A stretch of DNA of 64,000 bases from Eopsaltria australis (Eukaryota; Chordata; Aves; Passeriformes; Petroicidae), in assembly GCA_034509425.1 (NCBI GenBank), contig JAVTVJ010000988.1:310001-374000 (forward strand), read 5' to 3'. The stretch's first letter is position 1. Each line of letters starts with the position of its first letter. The notes below the pieces were generated by a model. It saw only the letters and a program-made list of their open reading frames with translations, was not told where the DNA came from and searched no databases. Both the position numbers and the translations under genes were made by a program. Of this stretch, positions 23,801-37,285 are shown piece by piece.

Positions 23801-26800
23801 TAGCGCATCATGCCATTTTCCTCGGAGACCTACTGAGTAACACCTCAAAGTCTGAGTTGCTGTAAAATGATCATTTAGGCTTTGTGATGTTTACATCTTA
23901 ATATGCATACTGAATTCCAGGAAAACCTGGACATTTTAATAATAGAATCACAGGTAAAAATAGGGGCTTGGGAGATGGTTTTTTTTCCTTTATCCCTGCC
24001 CCTAGGCAGGGTTATACCTAAACTATTCTTGACTTCAATAAAAATTGAAATTAGTGGGACATTTTTGCAGACTTTGCAAAAAGTACCTTTCAAACCATCA
24101 CACTTCTCTGGGCTTTCTGAGTAAGTCCCTAGCAGTTTAGGAATATTTGTGCTTGTCTGAGTCAAGGGAACTGGGTATGACAAGGGAATTTGCTTGATTT
24201 CAGGCAATTGTCTAAATTTATAGCCTGATCAAAGTAATTCTAAAAGGAGACAAGCTCTTTCTCAGGTAGTATTAGTGTAATTAATTGATGACCAGGTAGT
24301 GTGCAAATATTCCCCACTAGAAACTGATTTTCCCTCATGTTCCACTTCCATAAGGCACAAGGCACAGTTTCCTTTCAGGTACTCAACATAACTTTATTAT
24401 TTTAAGCTAACAGTTTTACTTTTTGCGTGTGATCCATGCAGAATACACCTCCCTCCCTCTTAAATTTGTATTTGTTTGGTTTTGTTTCTGAAAACCCAAA
24501 TCCTTATGATGTGTGCAGTTGTCTGGTGTGGACCATTTCAAAGTTATTAAGCCATTTTCTTTCTACATGGAGAATCTACAAGATTTCAAATGAAATCATA
24601 TTTTCAGAAACAAAAAAATGGAAGACAGTAGTAAATAAGGAAGAAGTTAAACATGTCAAATTAAAAACCTAGTCCTCAAAACCTCTTCTATAATAACCAG
24701 AACATCCTTAGTGCTAATCAAAACATGAATTCCCAGTACTGGATTGATCCATATCTTGCAGGAGTACAGGAGATTGTATTTAGCCCCAATTTTCCCTTTC
24801 AAAAACAAGAATAGCAGTGGCATCTTCACAACTCCTTGCAGACATTTAATTTAATTTAATTACCAGGGCACGGTAAATGTTTTTCTCTCTCACAAATGTG
24901 CTCCATGTACTGTGGCAAACCTCCTATAGAAGAAGGTACTAAGGAAATTACTTGCAAGCTACTTTAAATACTGCAGAAGTGGTATGGAACCAGAAGGCAT
25001 GTTGTGTTCTTTTAGCTGGGTTTTACTCCATGCAGAGGAGGTGAACAGACAGGAGCAGGACTCTCTTTGCTTGTAAACACCAAAGTCTATTTAGAGCCAT
25101 CACACAGATCTCTGTTCTTTTCCCTGAACAGACTTGACAGATGCAATGGCAGTGAAAATAATTCTCTTCCCTCCAAGCAGCCCTCGGGTTAAAGAGGTGA
25201 AATTTTACAATGTTCTATTATGCTAAATACAATGCATTAAAAAGCTGCAAGAATCTACAAAGACATACCTAAATTGTGCTTAATTGGACTACCTGAATTG
25301 CACTTAAGGTAAACCTGGGATTGAGCTACAGAACCTTAGAGAATCTTGCTCTACAGCTTAGACCAAGCTTAAAGAAAATCACCTGGCACTTTCCCTGAAA
25401 TATAGATATCTCTAAAACCCACCAACCAAAGCTCCTAAAAGAACCAGTCACAAACATGGAAATAAATTTTTTTAAGATTTACTCTTCTGTTTACATTCTG
25501 GAATAAGGGATTTTTCAAGAGAGAGAGGGGTACCTAGCATTTGGTCACCACATTAGGGTGTGTAAGGAAACTGGGTAAAACCTGGAGCTTACAGGAAGTC
25601 CCTGTTAAAGGTTTTAATTGCAGTGAACAATTAAATCACTTTGGAGGGGTAGAACTGCCTGGGAGAGGGGAGGTTTTGTCTTTGTAGCTGCCAATGGCAG
25701 CACAGCACTAAGTGTACAACTGAGCTGCCAGAGCAAGAGGAAGGCACCATGGGATGATGATTGGTCATTATGCCTTCCACCTCCAGGCAGACCCTGAAAT
25801 TCCTATTTAACTGACCTGACATGCCACAGCTAGGATGAAAATATGCTTATACAGAGTGTAAATAAGCATAGAAATAGTGAAATACAGCGTTCCTTTTGTC
25901 AGCAACTGCATCACGAATAAACTTAAACAATAGTCTCTTTGAAATGTGGCTAATGCCTGAAGAGAAAAGGCGGAATGCAAGACCAAAATATCCACCCACA
26001 GCTGCAACAAACAGATAATTAAAATCATACTTGCTTACCATTGCAAATGGGTCAACCACTTTGTGTTGCTAAACCTCTACAGACTTCCACATAATCTATT
26101 GTAAGGAGATCTGTTGGTTTAGATGGACTTGGTTCTGCTTCTCTTGAAATCTACACAAAAATCTCCATTGCATTCAGTGAGGGCAAGATTTATGCCTAAA
26201 TCTGAGCCTCATATTTCAAAGTGTAATTTATATGTGTGTATACATATATATTTATGCACAAACACACAGCCACATTCCACTGGTTTTGTATCCAAACACA
26301 TTTTACTAATCCAAAACCACACTGTCCCTTAAGATAATACCACAGGAACTCAGATATATATTGCATTTGGTGGTGCCCAGTGTAAGCATGAGTGAGGTGG
26401 CTGAGAAAATTTAATTTAAATTTATTTATTTAATTTCTCTTCATAAATTGAAATACATAAAGACATTCTAAACTTCCTCACCATGTTTTTTTTTCTCATT
26501 TCTGAATGAACAGGTTAATATGAGCTGCAATTATACTTTAGAGATACCAAGAATTTACCTCTTCAAATACATTTCTAAACAAGACATGCCATGTAATTAC
26601 TGTGCAATTAATTTATAACTAATTCCCCCTCCCCCCAGAACAATTCTGCTGAATGGCAGCTCTGGGGACATTAGTAACAAAAGAATGAAGAAGTAATAGA
26701 AATAAAATTGTGTTTCAAATGGTTACATTCCCTTTTTTCATAAAACCTGCAATGTAAATGAATAGTCTTGATCCAAAAATTATTTTCCTACTGAGTTAGT

Positions 26801-27629
26801 TAAACTAGTGAGTAGTTAAAATAAAATACTCAAAATGAAATGCCCCCCATCCACAAAACTATGGATTATGAGGCTGGTATAATTCTACTTCTGCTGACCC
26901 AAATTTCAGGGACTTCAATTTTTCGGTTTTATTTCTACATTTTGCTATCACCTGAAATTCACTTACCAAAAGCAGGAATTGAAATCTTCTCATGGAAATT
27001 GTTTTAATGACTGTTTTAATGCCTTCTGTAAAAGAACAGTGAAAGCTGAAAAAGACGTAATTTCATGTTTTGAAGGGATAATTACAAAGAGTGCCTTACT
27101 TTTCATACATGTCTAAAAATAAAACTTTGGTATCCCCGAATAGTACAGTTATAGCCACAGAAGCCTTCTAGAAGTGAGGTAAATGAGAAATACTACACCC
27201 AGTGTGATGAGTTTGGGTAAAGCATTCAAATAGATGGACAATTTCACAGTCTGTTTCAAAAAAACCAAGATATCTCACAGAATCAATGGTCTTTTGCACT
27301 GCCACAACCACAAGAGAAAAAAATAATTGAAAATACCTAGTTTACTGGAAAGATATTTTTGATGACATGAAACAGCTGGATGCTTTGAAAAATCATTTTG
27401 TTCAGGCTCAGATCTTCATGGCATGGCAATACTCAATGGAATTAAAGCCCAACTGTTTAACCCAGGCTGATTTTATGCACGGCACATTACGTGCACATTA
27501 GAGGTGTCTAGGATAATCCTTTCTCTCTTGGGTCTTCTGTAGCTCGTTAAAACGTTGCTCTTTTATATTCTATCTATATATAGAGATATGAATGTATAAA
27601 AGTATGTTTTTATATCTAACTATACATTA
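20843..27629. other. Unique non-coding stretch
   Basis: No recognised gene or interspersed repeat was found. Strong acceptor-like sites occur at 21367 (GTTCTGTTTTCCAG) and 24005 (TTTATCCCTGCCCCTAG). The second is followed by a 115-nt open stretch and a GTAAGT donor (see findings). The minus-strand frame 25847-26059 (70 codons, aromatic-rich) and the 110-codon frame 23875-24207 match nothing I know. Short ATTTA repeats lie at 24846-24863 and about 26405-26435. Confidence 0.5.
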
Positions 27630-28012
27630 ATGTAAATGTAAATATATACATATATAAATATATAAATATATACATATATAAATATATAATATAAATATAT
27701 AAATATATAAATATAAATATATAAATATATAAATATATAAATATATAAATATATAAATATATAAATATATATATAATATATACATATATAAAATATATAA
27801 ATTCATAAATACATAATACATAAATATATAGAAATAGAAATAGAAATAGAAATAGAAATAGAAATAGAAATAGAAATAGAAATAGAAATAGAAATAGAAA
27901 TGTAAGTGTAAATGTAAATGTAAGTAGAAATAGAAATATGAATATAAACACAAATATAAATATAAATATAAATATAAATATAAATATAAATATAAATATG
28001 AATTTATATAAA
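27630..28012. repeat. Compound A/T-rich microsatellite array
   Basis: Several arrays follow one another. First comes an octamer TATAAATA array with TATACATA variants (about 27642-27830). Then come about 12 copies of the hexamer GAAATA (27831-27901), a few GTAAAT copies (27902-27925), two AGAAAT copies, and finally about 8 copies of AAATAT (27954-27998). Minus-strand frames of 160 and 108 codons here are strings of Phe, Ile, Leu and Tyr from the repeats and are not genes. Confidence 0.95.
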
Positions 28013-28555
28013 ATAAGCATATCTAAAAGGCTGGTCAGCAACACTAATGGCTTGCTAGGAGTGCCACATTCTCCAGGTGACTGGAGTAGATTCATCATTA
28101 CTGCACACTTTAACCATTCTACAACCCTTTTTTATAACAGTTTTATAATTCCTTTCCTTTTGATGTGTCACAGTGACCTACATACAGCCTGCACACACTG
28201 GAACTGCAGCTCCCATGGCTGTCTCATGCAGCTACTGCCACACCTGTCTGGCTAACAACCCACCTTTTCTTCCAACACCATTTTAGAGCCTTGTGGCAGT
28301 TTCTTATCTCTTGACAGCCCCTAAGAAGAGACAGCAACTGTTCTGCAGCCAAATTAAGGCTCTGCCTCTTAATAATTAAACATTTAGCAAGAAAACTGTC
28401 TTTCACTGTTCTGATAGCCTCGGTGTTTCCAACACAAAAAAAATTTAAAATATTATTTCCATTTCCAGTGCTTGTTCTCCTAATCAAAATGGCTCCTGAA
28501 GACAAATAGTCTGCTTTGCTTCTCTGAAAACAGTGTAATTTTTACACTCACTGCA

Positions 28556-28584
28556 AATTGTCCACAATGGGATTATGGACAATT
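28556..28584. repeat. Perfect 9-bp inverted repeat
   Basis: The arms AATTGTCCA and TGGACAATT flank an 11-base loop. A second short hairpin, GTGTAA-TTT-TTACAC, lies just upstream at 28533-28547. Confidence 0.85.
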
Positions 28585-31500
28585 ATGTTGTCATTACAAT
28601 TTTAAAAGAAGATGTGATTATGATTTTAAAAGAGCTACGATTTTAGCAGCGTAATTATTTTATGACAATCATGATTTAAAAAGAACTGTGATTTTTAAAG
28701 GAAGCTCTCTAATATTAGGAAATTTGTGTGAATCCTTGCTCCTTGAGCCTGCACAGAAACCACCTCCCATCTGTTCACAAGCAGGACGGAATCAGTTCAG
28801 GCTGTGGCTTTCCACCTCACAGATGTCTCAGCTCTGCTCCATCTTCCATGCATTGATAAGGACAAGATCACAACAGCTAGGCCAGTTGAAAAGATATTTT
28901 TGTTCTTGCCAGGTAATAAAACCCAAGTTCTGCTCCATGTGATGCAAATTAATCAGAAAGATGAGCAGAAATATAATATATCTGTGGAACACATCCTGCA
29001 GGTAAAAACGTGGGAGAAAAGGTATGAGGATTCAGAAATGTAGCTCCAAACAGGCACCCTAAAAGCAATGCTGATGCCAACTGACAAAGTGTCATGATTT
29101 ATTTAAAATTTAACCCATGGGAAGAATATGCCAGAAGTGATGGTTTGCCAACAGAAGATGCTGAGGGAACATCAATTTTCATGACAGAAAACAGTTCTTT
29201 AGAAATGTTTTGAGCTTTCATAATAATAAGGAGAACTGTCATGATTCAACCCACACTCACTCATAGCTGGCAGAGCTGGTGAACACATTCAGCTCCACTA
29301 TTATATTATTTTGCTTTCAGGGAGATCCTACTTGGAATTGAATATTTAATGAGTGAAGCCTCCTTTTTGGCTGATCAGAGGCATGTGTCTTTTCATTTGA
29401 TTCAGCCACTGGTCTGCAGCCCAAGAATTCTCAAAGCAGATCAGAATGAAAAGTCAGTATATGTTTACTAAAACATAAAATTTTTCATCTCAATCCTGTT
29501 GTATTACCTCCTCCAAACTAACACTATAGATCTGTGTTAACTTAGCATAGGACTGGGGAGGGGTGTATTTGGTTTTTTTTTTAATATTTTCTGCTTTGAA
29601 AAAGAATTTCTTGACATTCATTAGTTATTCAAACCTCTGTTTCCTGAACATTTTAAAAAATTGTGTGGCTACAGGCTGAGAAAACTGTAGCTCAAAATCT
29701 CACCTTATTGTTAAGTTGCTTATTCCACCATTTTTGTCCACCATTTTTGAGACAAATTTTAAGCAAGCAGTTTACCCTAACAAAAAAAAATAAAAAGAGA
29801 ATTAGTTGGTTTTGAGGGAAAAAAATATATTACTGGTTGCCACAGGGGCTTAGAAAAGGGGTAAACTGAAAGGGAAGGCAGTTCTGCTGCCCTAGATACC
29901 ACACCTATGTTAAATGTGACACAAATGGATACTAAAAGGAGTAACTCATAATTACTGTGGCAATGGAGGACCAGGGCACAGTGCCAGAGTTTGCTGTGAG
30001 AGCCTGGAGATTCACAGCCCACTTTCAGCAGAACAATGCCTATATGGAAACCAAATTTGGAAAGGGATGTCTTTCTGTGCGATTGGATTTGATCACAGGC
30101 TGCAAATTCAAATTTTGCACTTGCAAAGGCATATCGATATCTGTAATTCTGGATCCACTTGGCTGAAAATTCTACATGAGGGTATCCTGGTCTTCCAAAT
30201 TCCCAGAAAATCAAACTGATTTTCATATTTCATAAGTCATAGGTAGAAGTGCAGCTTGTTGAAAAATCAAGTAACATATCACAACCAAGAAAACTGCTGA
30301 GTACAAAACATTTTGAAATTGATTATACTTTTCAAAAACCTCAGAGTTTCAAAATAAATATTCTATGACAGATCAACACTGACATTGCCAAACAAGGGTG
30401 AATTGTGAGGTAATAGACTTCCCTCCCACAGTCTTATAATTTCTGTCAGGAATCTGAAGTGACAGCATATTAAAAAACTATTTGATGAGGCACTTTTTGA
30501 CATTTAATATACAAATAGTCTGACAAATTCATAGCCTTGAAGTCAAACTACTTACAGAAGTACAAGGGCATAGAGCCTCTGTTCTGTAAAAGGATTCCGT
30601 GAATCCAGCAAAAAGGATTCAGGACCCACAGAGAATTCATGTGGGTTTATTAATTTATTGTGAATTAAGTAGCATCACCAAAAATCCATAGATAAGGCAA
30701 AATCGGTGTCTAATATTTTTGATGTTCAACAAGATGTAACTATAAACTTGCAACAGAGGACTTTACTGTGCCCTGAGGCTCTCCTGGGGTGAGTCATTAT
30801 CAAAATCCTGGCAGAGACCATCAAGTCTTAACTTTTCCACTTCAGGCTGCAAGCCCACATGCCCCTTGGAATATTCTTCATGCCTGCCTGTGTCACCTGA
30901 GCTCCACCAAGCACATTTGGGCAGAAACAGAGGGACTCTAACAGACTGCAAGCCCTCAGCAATATTACTTGTTCTTCCCACTGAATGCAGTGATGAAATC
31001 TCCCATCAGTTCAACATGTTGGAATCCAGTTTTTGTGGCTTCTCTGGTGAGGAGATTAGCCTTGTTTCCACGGGACACAATGAGCTGCAGATGTCAGAGC
31101 TTTCAATATTTATTACCCCTGCTTTCCTCTGGCACCCTTTGTGCTGCACACTCTCGTTTCAAGCTTGTCTGGGGGTTTCTGGTGTATCTTTACTATCGTA
31201 TTAGTCTTCCAGTACAGTATAGCTCTACTTCCACAATAAGGAAATGAAATTTTGCTTCAGAAATTTCCTCTCACAAATATTTTAATGGTCTGCCACCGAG
31301 CTGATCCAAAATAGATACCAAATGCCCAGAGCAGCATCCACTATTCATAGTGTTTAGATCAATTTCTATCAAGAGAACACTATGAGAACAACACACTGAT
31401 AAGCCCTTTCTCTTATCAGGGACACGGGCTGAAAGCCACCTGACAAGAGGCAATAATGATCCCAGTTCTGACACAGGATGGTTATCTGTGACATACTGGC

Positions 31501-31635
31501 ACCATCTGTGGCTCAAACAAGACAAGCAGGTCAGCTGTAAATTCAAGACTGGCATACTAAATGGCATTTAGAGCCTGGAAACATCATTCATCAAGTCTCT
31601 TTAGCATCTCTGAAGGTTCTATTAGTCCTATTACA

Positions 31636-31683
31636 TTACAAACATATTTACTTACAAACATATTAGCTTACAAACATATTTAT
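31636..31683. repeat. 16-bp unit, three tandem copies
   Basis: TTACAAACATATT plus three variable bases occurs at 31636, 31652 and 31668 with one or two differences between copies. Confidence 0.9.
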
Positions 31684-32048
31684 TTCAAACCTTGCAGTGT
31701 TTGAATCAGTGCAATGAACACTGCTACAAAAGTACAGCAATATTGTAAGATCTGGATTATTTAGCTTGCCCTGACTAAACACAGGGTATTTCATAGCTGA
31801 GAGAGAATGAAAACTTTCAGATTCTGCTTGCACATCTAAATTACACTGGACAACATAAATCAAGATACGTGCAAAATTTGTCTTGATCTCCCAAATCTAA
31901 AATGACACAGGGAAATCCAAAAAATGCTTCAAGAGTACAGATATGGCTGAAGTAACTAAAGACTTTCATGGATTTCTCTGAAGGTTGTCCTTTTAAATGT
32001 TACAAAAACAGCTGACCTGCCATGGAATCCATTCTGAATCTCTGCAGT

Positions 32049-32078
32049 TCCAGAACATTAAAGTCCAGAACATTAAAG
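32049..32078. repeat. 15-bp perfect tandem pair
   Basis: TCCAGAACATTAAAG is repeated exactly, head to tail. Confidence 0.9.
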
Positions 32079-35000
32079 AAATAATTACATCTCAGACTCT
32101 TCTATCTCAAAAATTATAGCTATACTCATCCATTTTGCATCTGTCAAATTTTACTTGTCTTGTGTTGCTCAGGGTTGTACACCCTTAGTTCTTTTTTTCT
32201 GATAAATGAATTCCATTTCTCTAATTAATTAATCCAGGCATTGACTTAAACTCAGGTTGTGCTATTACAGGTGAGAGATGAACAAGAACTAAAGAACTTT
32301 CTAAATTATTTTAGTTGCTATTTATGATGTTTGCAATGAGAAACTGAGTGCTTTCAAAGTGCTTCTCCTACCACATCTTTCAGAGAGAGGGTGCCAGTTT
32401 TCCATGTGAACCTAGAAAATAAAGGAAAATTGCTAGGATTTCTGTCATGAGTGGAACTCACTGGTTTCTAAAGTAGATCTTCCCAGTAATGCCTCTGTTT
32501 TCACTGAGGAGTATAGAGGCTCCAGCTGAGACCACATAGGCTGTGGTTCATAATTTACTGAGGCCAAAAGTGACTCCAAAGTCACGTTTAAAGTTCTTTT
32601 AGCAGTTTAAAACCTGCAAAGCCATCTATAATTTGTTGTTACATGCAGAAGACTGACTTCAACAGATGTGTCTGTGAGACAGCAAAACTAAGTAGGCCTT
32701 CATTACTTCTCCTTTTCACTTGCACCTCAGAATTCCAACTCATAACTCTTCTATTGCCCACCAGCATTTTCTGATTCTTTTACTTTTTTTTCTTTTACTC
32801 TTCAGAGGGTTCCCTTCCCACAGATGAAAAGACAGTAAGGTAGGGTTGATCTAAATTATCTACATCTCTCTCTGATAGACATAACCTGTGATTAAGTCTT
32901 GTTGATGGCTACATAGAAAAGGGCTCACATGCATCTGATTTTAAATGGGATACCCTAATTAACACCTTATCCTTCTTCTCTCTTCTGCCTCTGTGCAAAC
33001 TTATCTGCAAGATTCTTGGCCCCATTTTGAAATTCACTGAAAGTTTAAAATGTCTTAATAATCGAGGGAGATGGGTCGCATAATTGCAGAAGCTTAGTTT
33101 CTTAGCTTAGGTTTCTACAAGAGTCAGATGTGTTCGGCCAAAATTTAATCACTTTCCAAGTGGCAAGGAGGAATTCTGCTTATGAAATCTTGATTAAGCA
33201 ATGTATTAGCTCAACAGACAACATTTTTTCCCCAGTGTCTCTGTCTAAAGAGTGATTTCTGCTGAGTGCATGTGCTGGGCATGGTGCTTTTCCATGTCCT
33301 CATAGCAAATTCTAAGAATAAGTCATTGTCTTGCTTCCCACCCTTTTCCACCTCTTTCCCACCCCTTTTTGGTTGACTTTTCGGGATTTTGTTCGCATTT
33401 CAATGAATTAATATCTCATCGACTTCTACAGTGTTAAACTCTACTACATTGTTCTTGCTAATTAATGGTTTCTCCCTCCAGCTTCAAGGCAACCAGGCTG
33501 AAGTTCATTTTCAAAACAGAGGTTTATATAACAAAAAATGTATGAAACCTGGGCAATTGATATAATTTTCTGAAGAGCTAGTGTCTGAATCAGAAGTTCT
33601 TTTGGTCAGCTTGCCTTCCTGACCTCCTAAAACAAGGGATCTCAAGGTTCCTTGCATACAGGCTTCTTTTTAGTGCAGCTGAAGCAAATCTACAGTCTGA
33701 GTTAAAAAGGATCAGCACTTCTATCCAGATTATAGGGAATAAAAATCACTGCTTTTTAATTCCTTGTTTTCATAGCCAAGTTTCCAAAATGACAAGAAAG
33801 AAAGCCTTTAAACTACTGAAATCTAGTGGTGCAGAAGAAGAAACTTTCTGATTCACTTACTTAAGACAAAGCAACACTCACCTCCTTCCTCTTTTTTTTT
33901 ATGAACTCTTCACCATGAGGTTTTCAGTAGCTAATAAAGAGCAGTTTACAAACACAAAACAGACTGAGTGTAGAACAGCAAGTTTGCAATTTATTTGCTG
34001 TGGGCAAGAAAATACCACACACTAATATCAATGCTTTTACAGCATTGATAGTAGTGCCTTTTCAATTTTTGAAAACACTTTGGACACAGGAATGTAACCA
34101 TCGGGCAAGGTTTTTCCTATGAAGAGAGTTATATTCAGACACAGCTCTAAGCAGTCATTGCTCTTCCATTTCACTAACAAGTGTATTTATGAAAACTGTA
34201 AACACACCTTTATAAAGCACCAACACATTATAGACCTACAGATGGGCAGTGAGAGGACCACCCTCCACGAAGGTTAAAAGAAATCACCTAAAATGGTTGC
34301 TAATTTCAACAGGCAGAGGTCCCAGGAAGAATTATATTGCTGTCAGGCATGGCTGCTTTTAGAAAGTAAAAAAAAATATTGGAAAGGTTCAGAAAGTTAC
34401 GTGTCCTATTAGACTAGCTTATATATGTAAGAACACTATAATTAAAAATTGTCCCCTGTTACTTGCAAACAGATCAGAGATTTTTAAGTGTTTGTCCATC
34501 CATATCCCATCCTTGAGAAATAAATAGTCAAGCTATTAGAGAAGCATCCTAACATGATTTATGATTGGTTCCTTATTCCAAGGTGCTTTGACTCTTCATT
34601 TTAACTTCCTGCTTTAGCACAGAGGAAGGCCAAGGGTTTCTTAACACACATATACCCTCACTCAAATTCACCAGTTTCACCCCTCTACATGGCAAAATAA
34701 GCAAACTGGGAATGCTGCGATGGAGAATTTCAGTCTTAACCACACTAAGATTGAACAAACTTTGTTTCTTGGACAACTTTACTGGTTTCAAAAGCTGCAA
34801 GAATCCCCCCCAAAACCCTATTATTAAGCATATGTGTATACATATGTATCAACAATCTGCCTGGTTTTGATGACTGTGGACAAAACAATAATTTTCCTCT
34901 TCAGCTTTATCTATGTAAGACTCATTGCAGCTAGTATTAGCTGCAGAAAAAGGATGGTTTCAAATTTTTTTGAGATTTAAAGACAGAAGGCATACCCACG

Positions 35001-36700
35001 GAGAGACCCATATAGAGCATATCCCCTTGAACAGCATGCAGACTTCATCAAATAGGAGGTTCCCTGCTAGAAATGGTTAGACAACTACTAATAGCTTGCT
35101 AAATAAAATTAAGAACGTAGAGGGAAAGATAACCTTTGAACTAAAATATTATTTGTGCTCATTTACCATCCTGTTGTACCTACTACTATCTGTATCGTGT
35201 CCTTGCCTAAAGCTTTCTTAAGATGACTTTCAACATTGTCCGGTAGAACATGAATGTGAATTTTCCTTTTTTCTTTTTTTTTTTTTAATCCTCTGTGAAA
35301 AACCGGATGTCCTGTTAAGTTTTTTCTTCCTCTGTTTTCAATCTGAGAAAGATGGGAGAAGGAAGGATGGTTTGGTTAGATAAGGACTCAATGTGAACAG
35401 AGTAGAAAATTTACATAAATGTTTAAAACACAAAGAAGGCATTTTATAGAAATTGTAATAAAAGCTAAAAAGTAGCTGAAGGAAGTTATCTGAAGGCAAG
35501 CAACGAGACCAGATTGAATGAGAGGGGAAAGACTAAAAGAACTATTTAAAGAGAAGAATGAAATGGGAGAAGTTGTAAAACAACAGCTAAGAGGAATGTT
35601 CTACATTGAGCTGGAACACAGTGTAGAAATCAATGCTGAACAGGATCAAGCAAAACCTCAACAGACAATTCTGAGAAAAAGTCACAGCAGAAGCACCATG
35701 TGCGATCAATAACAAACTTGCCTGCTGGTAAGCATGGGCAGAATGGCTTGGTGCTAAACAAAATGTTTTCAAGACAAGAGAAAGAAAAAATATTAATTAA
35801 AACAATCAAGAAAGGTAGGGACCTAGTCACTTGCGGAAAATATTATGAGGATAAATGAAAACAGATCCTGCATACAGGCAAAAGCAGAAGAAAATAGAAT
35901 CATCATTTCTACCCCTAAAACAACTGGGATTTGCACCACTATGTTAATTTTCTATGAATAATCTGTTTAGCAAAAGTTTGCAGCTTAGTGGGGCATCAGT
36001 CACTCCTTTCCCCCACGTACATTCTTTCCTGTAAAGGTTATTACTCTGCCCACTGCATCATAGCTATGTGCTCCAAATAAGAACTCTTTAAATCATCACC
36101 TACAAAAAATATCTAGCTTTTTGGTAATTTGAGACCAGCTATTGCAAAAAAAAAGAAGGAGCATCCTTGTATAACAGAGAATACTCCTCACACAGAGGAA
36201 ACAAGGATTCGTTGCAGACAGGGCAGAAGAACAATAGACTTACTGTTAAAGAAAGGCATAAATAATTGAGAACGTCTGCAAAGGGACTAAGTTCTCACAG
36301 GAACTGGCTTTTAGCCACTTGTAAATTAAGTGTGAAGCACACAGAAGTAGGAGGCAAACAAACCTGAAATGATTAGGCAGAAGAACAGCCAAAAACAGGT
36401 CCCAGTGAGACAATCAGCAGATCAGCTCCATCAGCTCTAGCTGTAGGTAGAACACAGTAGACCTTTTGTAAGAGTTTGTAAGGTATAGGGCACTACTTTT
36501 CATGTCCAACTGGGCAAAGCCTGTTTCTGTTTAGTGCAACATAACCCACAGGATCTCTATATTGCTTGGTGTCTTCCTTCATACATTCAGTGTCCACAGC
36601 CCCCTAACATCATGCAAACTCTGCCAGAACTCAAGACCCCACAGCGTTTTTCTTCCAAGAGTTGGATCCTGACTGGTCTCTACCACAAGGCACCATTTTC

Positions 36701-36706
36701 TGGGAC
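36701..36706. repeat. LTR target-site duplication, left copy
   Basis: TGGGAC, paired with GGGGAC at 37286-37291. Five of six bases match. Confidence 0.65.
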
Positions 36707-37285
36707 TGTAGCGGTGGTAAAAACCCCTTGAATGCTCCTAGTGGGCGAGTCCCAATACCACCCCAGGGATTGAAACATCAATAGTTTAGCCCAGGTATGG
36801 GCCACCTCCCTGACTCCTCCTAGTCGATAGTCATTGGTTCTATAAGCTGTTCCTTTAAGTTTGTACTATCCCATTTTTCCAGAGAGTTCTTAGTTCTGTT
36901 ACCCTTGATTTGTCACCTACCCTTATCCCCTCCCCTGCTCCCATCCCATTGACTGTGATCCCCATACTCTTCCCCAGCTCCGCCTCCCTTCCCTCTCCTT
37001 ATTGGCCCACTAGTTCTGTTATAAGTCATTGTCTGAGCTAGCTCGGGGCCCTTCAGCTCCGGGACTCAGAAGAATAAAACCATTCTGCTACCCAGCTGTC
37101 GAGCCCTCCCTAATTCCTCCGCGGTTCCGGGAACAACTCACGACCCACCAACGCTCCTAGTCCCTGATGAGGCTGCGTGTCTCCCTCGTCTGCCCACCTT
37201 GCGGTTAGGGCATTCGAGGTCCCTCAGGCGAGCTAGGAGCAACCATCGGCAGGCGGATCGTAGAGTGCCCGGCACGTTTTCTACA
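36707..37285 (+). mobile_element. Solo LTR of an endogenous retrovirus
   Basis: This 579-bp element starts TGTAG and ends CTACA, so its ends are the inverted TG...CA type of retroviral LTRs. The flanks are TGGGAC (36701-36706) and GGGGAC (37286-37291), a 6-bp target duplication with one mismatch. Inside, in order, are a GC box (CTCCGCCTCCC, about 36979), an inverted CCAAT (ATTGG, 37001), a TATA-like GTTATAAG (37018) and the poly-A signal AATAAA (37073). This gives a U3-R-U5 order on the plus strand. No primer-binding site, gag, pol or env follows, so it is a recombination-derived solo LTR. A 6-bp duplication fits class II/alpharetrovirus-like elements; the family name is not determined. Confidence 0.85.
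37001..37078 (+). promoter_or_regulatory. LTR promoter and poly-A signals
   Basis: Within the solo LTR, an inverted CCAAT box (37001-37005), a TATA-like motif (37018-37025) and AATAAA (37073-37078) lie within 80 bases, the usual spacing at a U3/R junction. They could drive or end host transcripts, but activity cannot be judged from sequence. Confidence 0.5.

Larger units (their letters stand above)
28013..36700. other. Unique non-coding stretch
   Basis: No gene or interspersed repeat was recognised. It holds clustered small inverted repeats and TTTTAAAA motifs (28533-28700), a 16-bp unit repeated three times (31636-31683) and a 15-bp tandem pair (32049-32078). A 149-codon minus-strand frame (29777-30226) is unrecognised and near chance length. 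Confidence 0.55.

Noticed and set aside
25847..26059. 70-codon minus-strand frame with a protein-like aromatic and hydrophobic pattern
   Set aside because: No family was recognised, there is no splice context, and an overlapping frame is equally open; chance length.
27616..28098. 160- and 108-codon minus-strand frames of Phe, Ile, Leu and Tyr
   Set aside because: They are direct translations of the A/T hexamer and octamer arrays and start and stop with them.
29777..30226. 149-codon minus-strand frame
   Set aside because: Its length is near chance expectation for 64 kb of AT-rich DNA, with no domain or signal.
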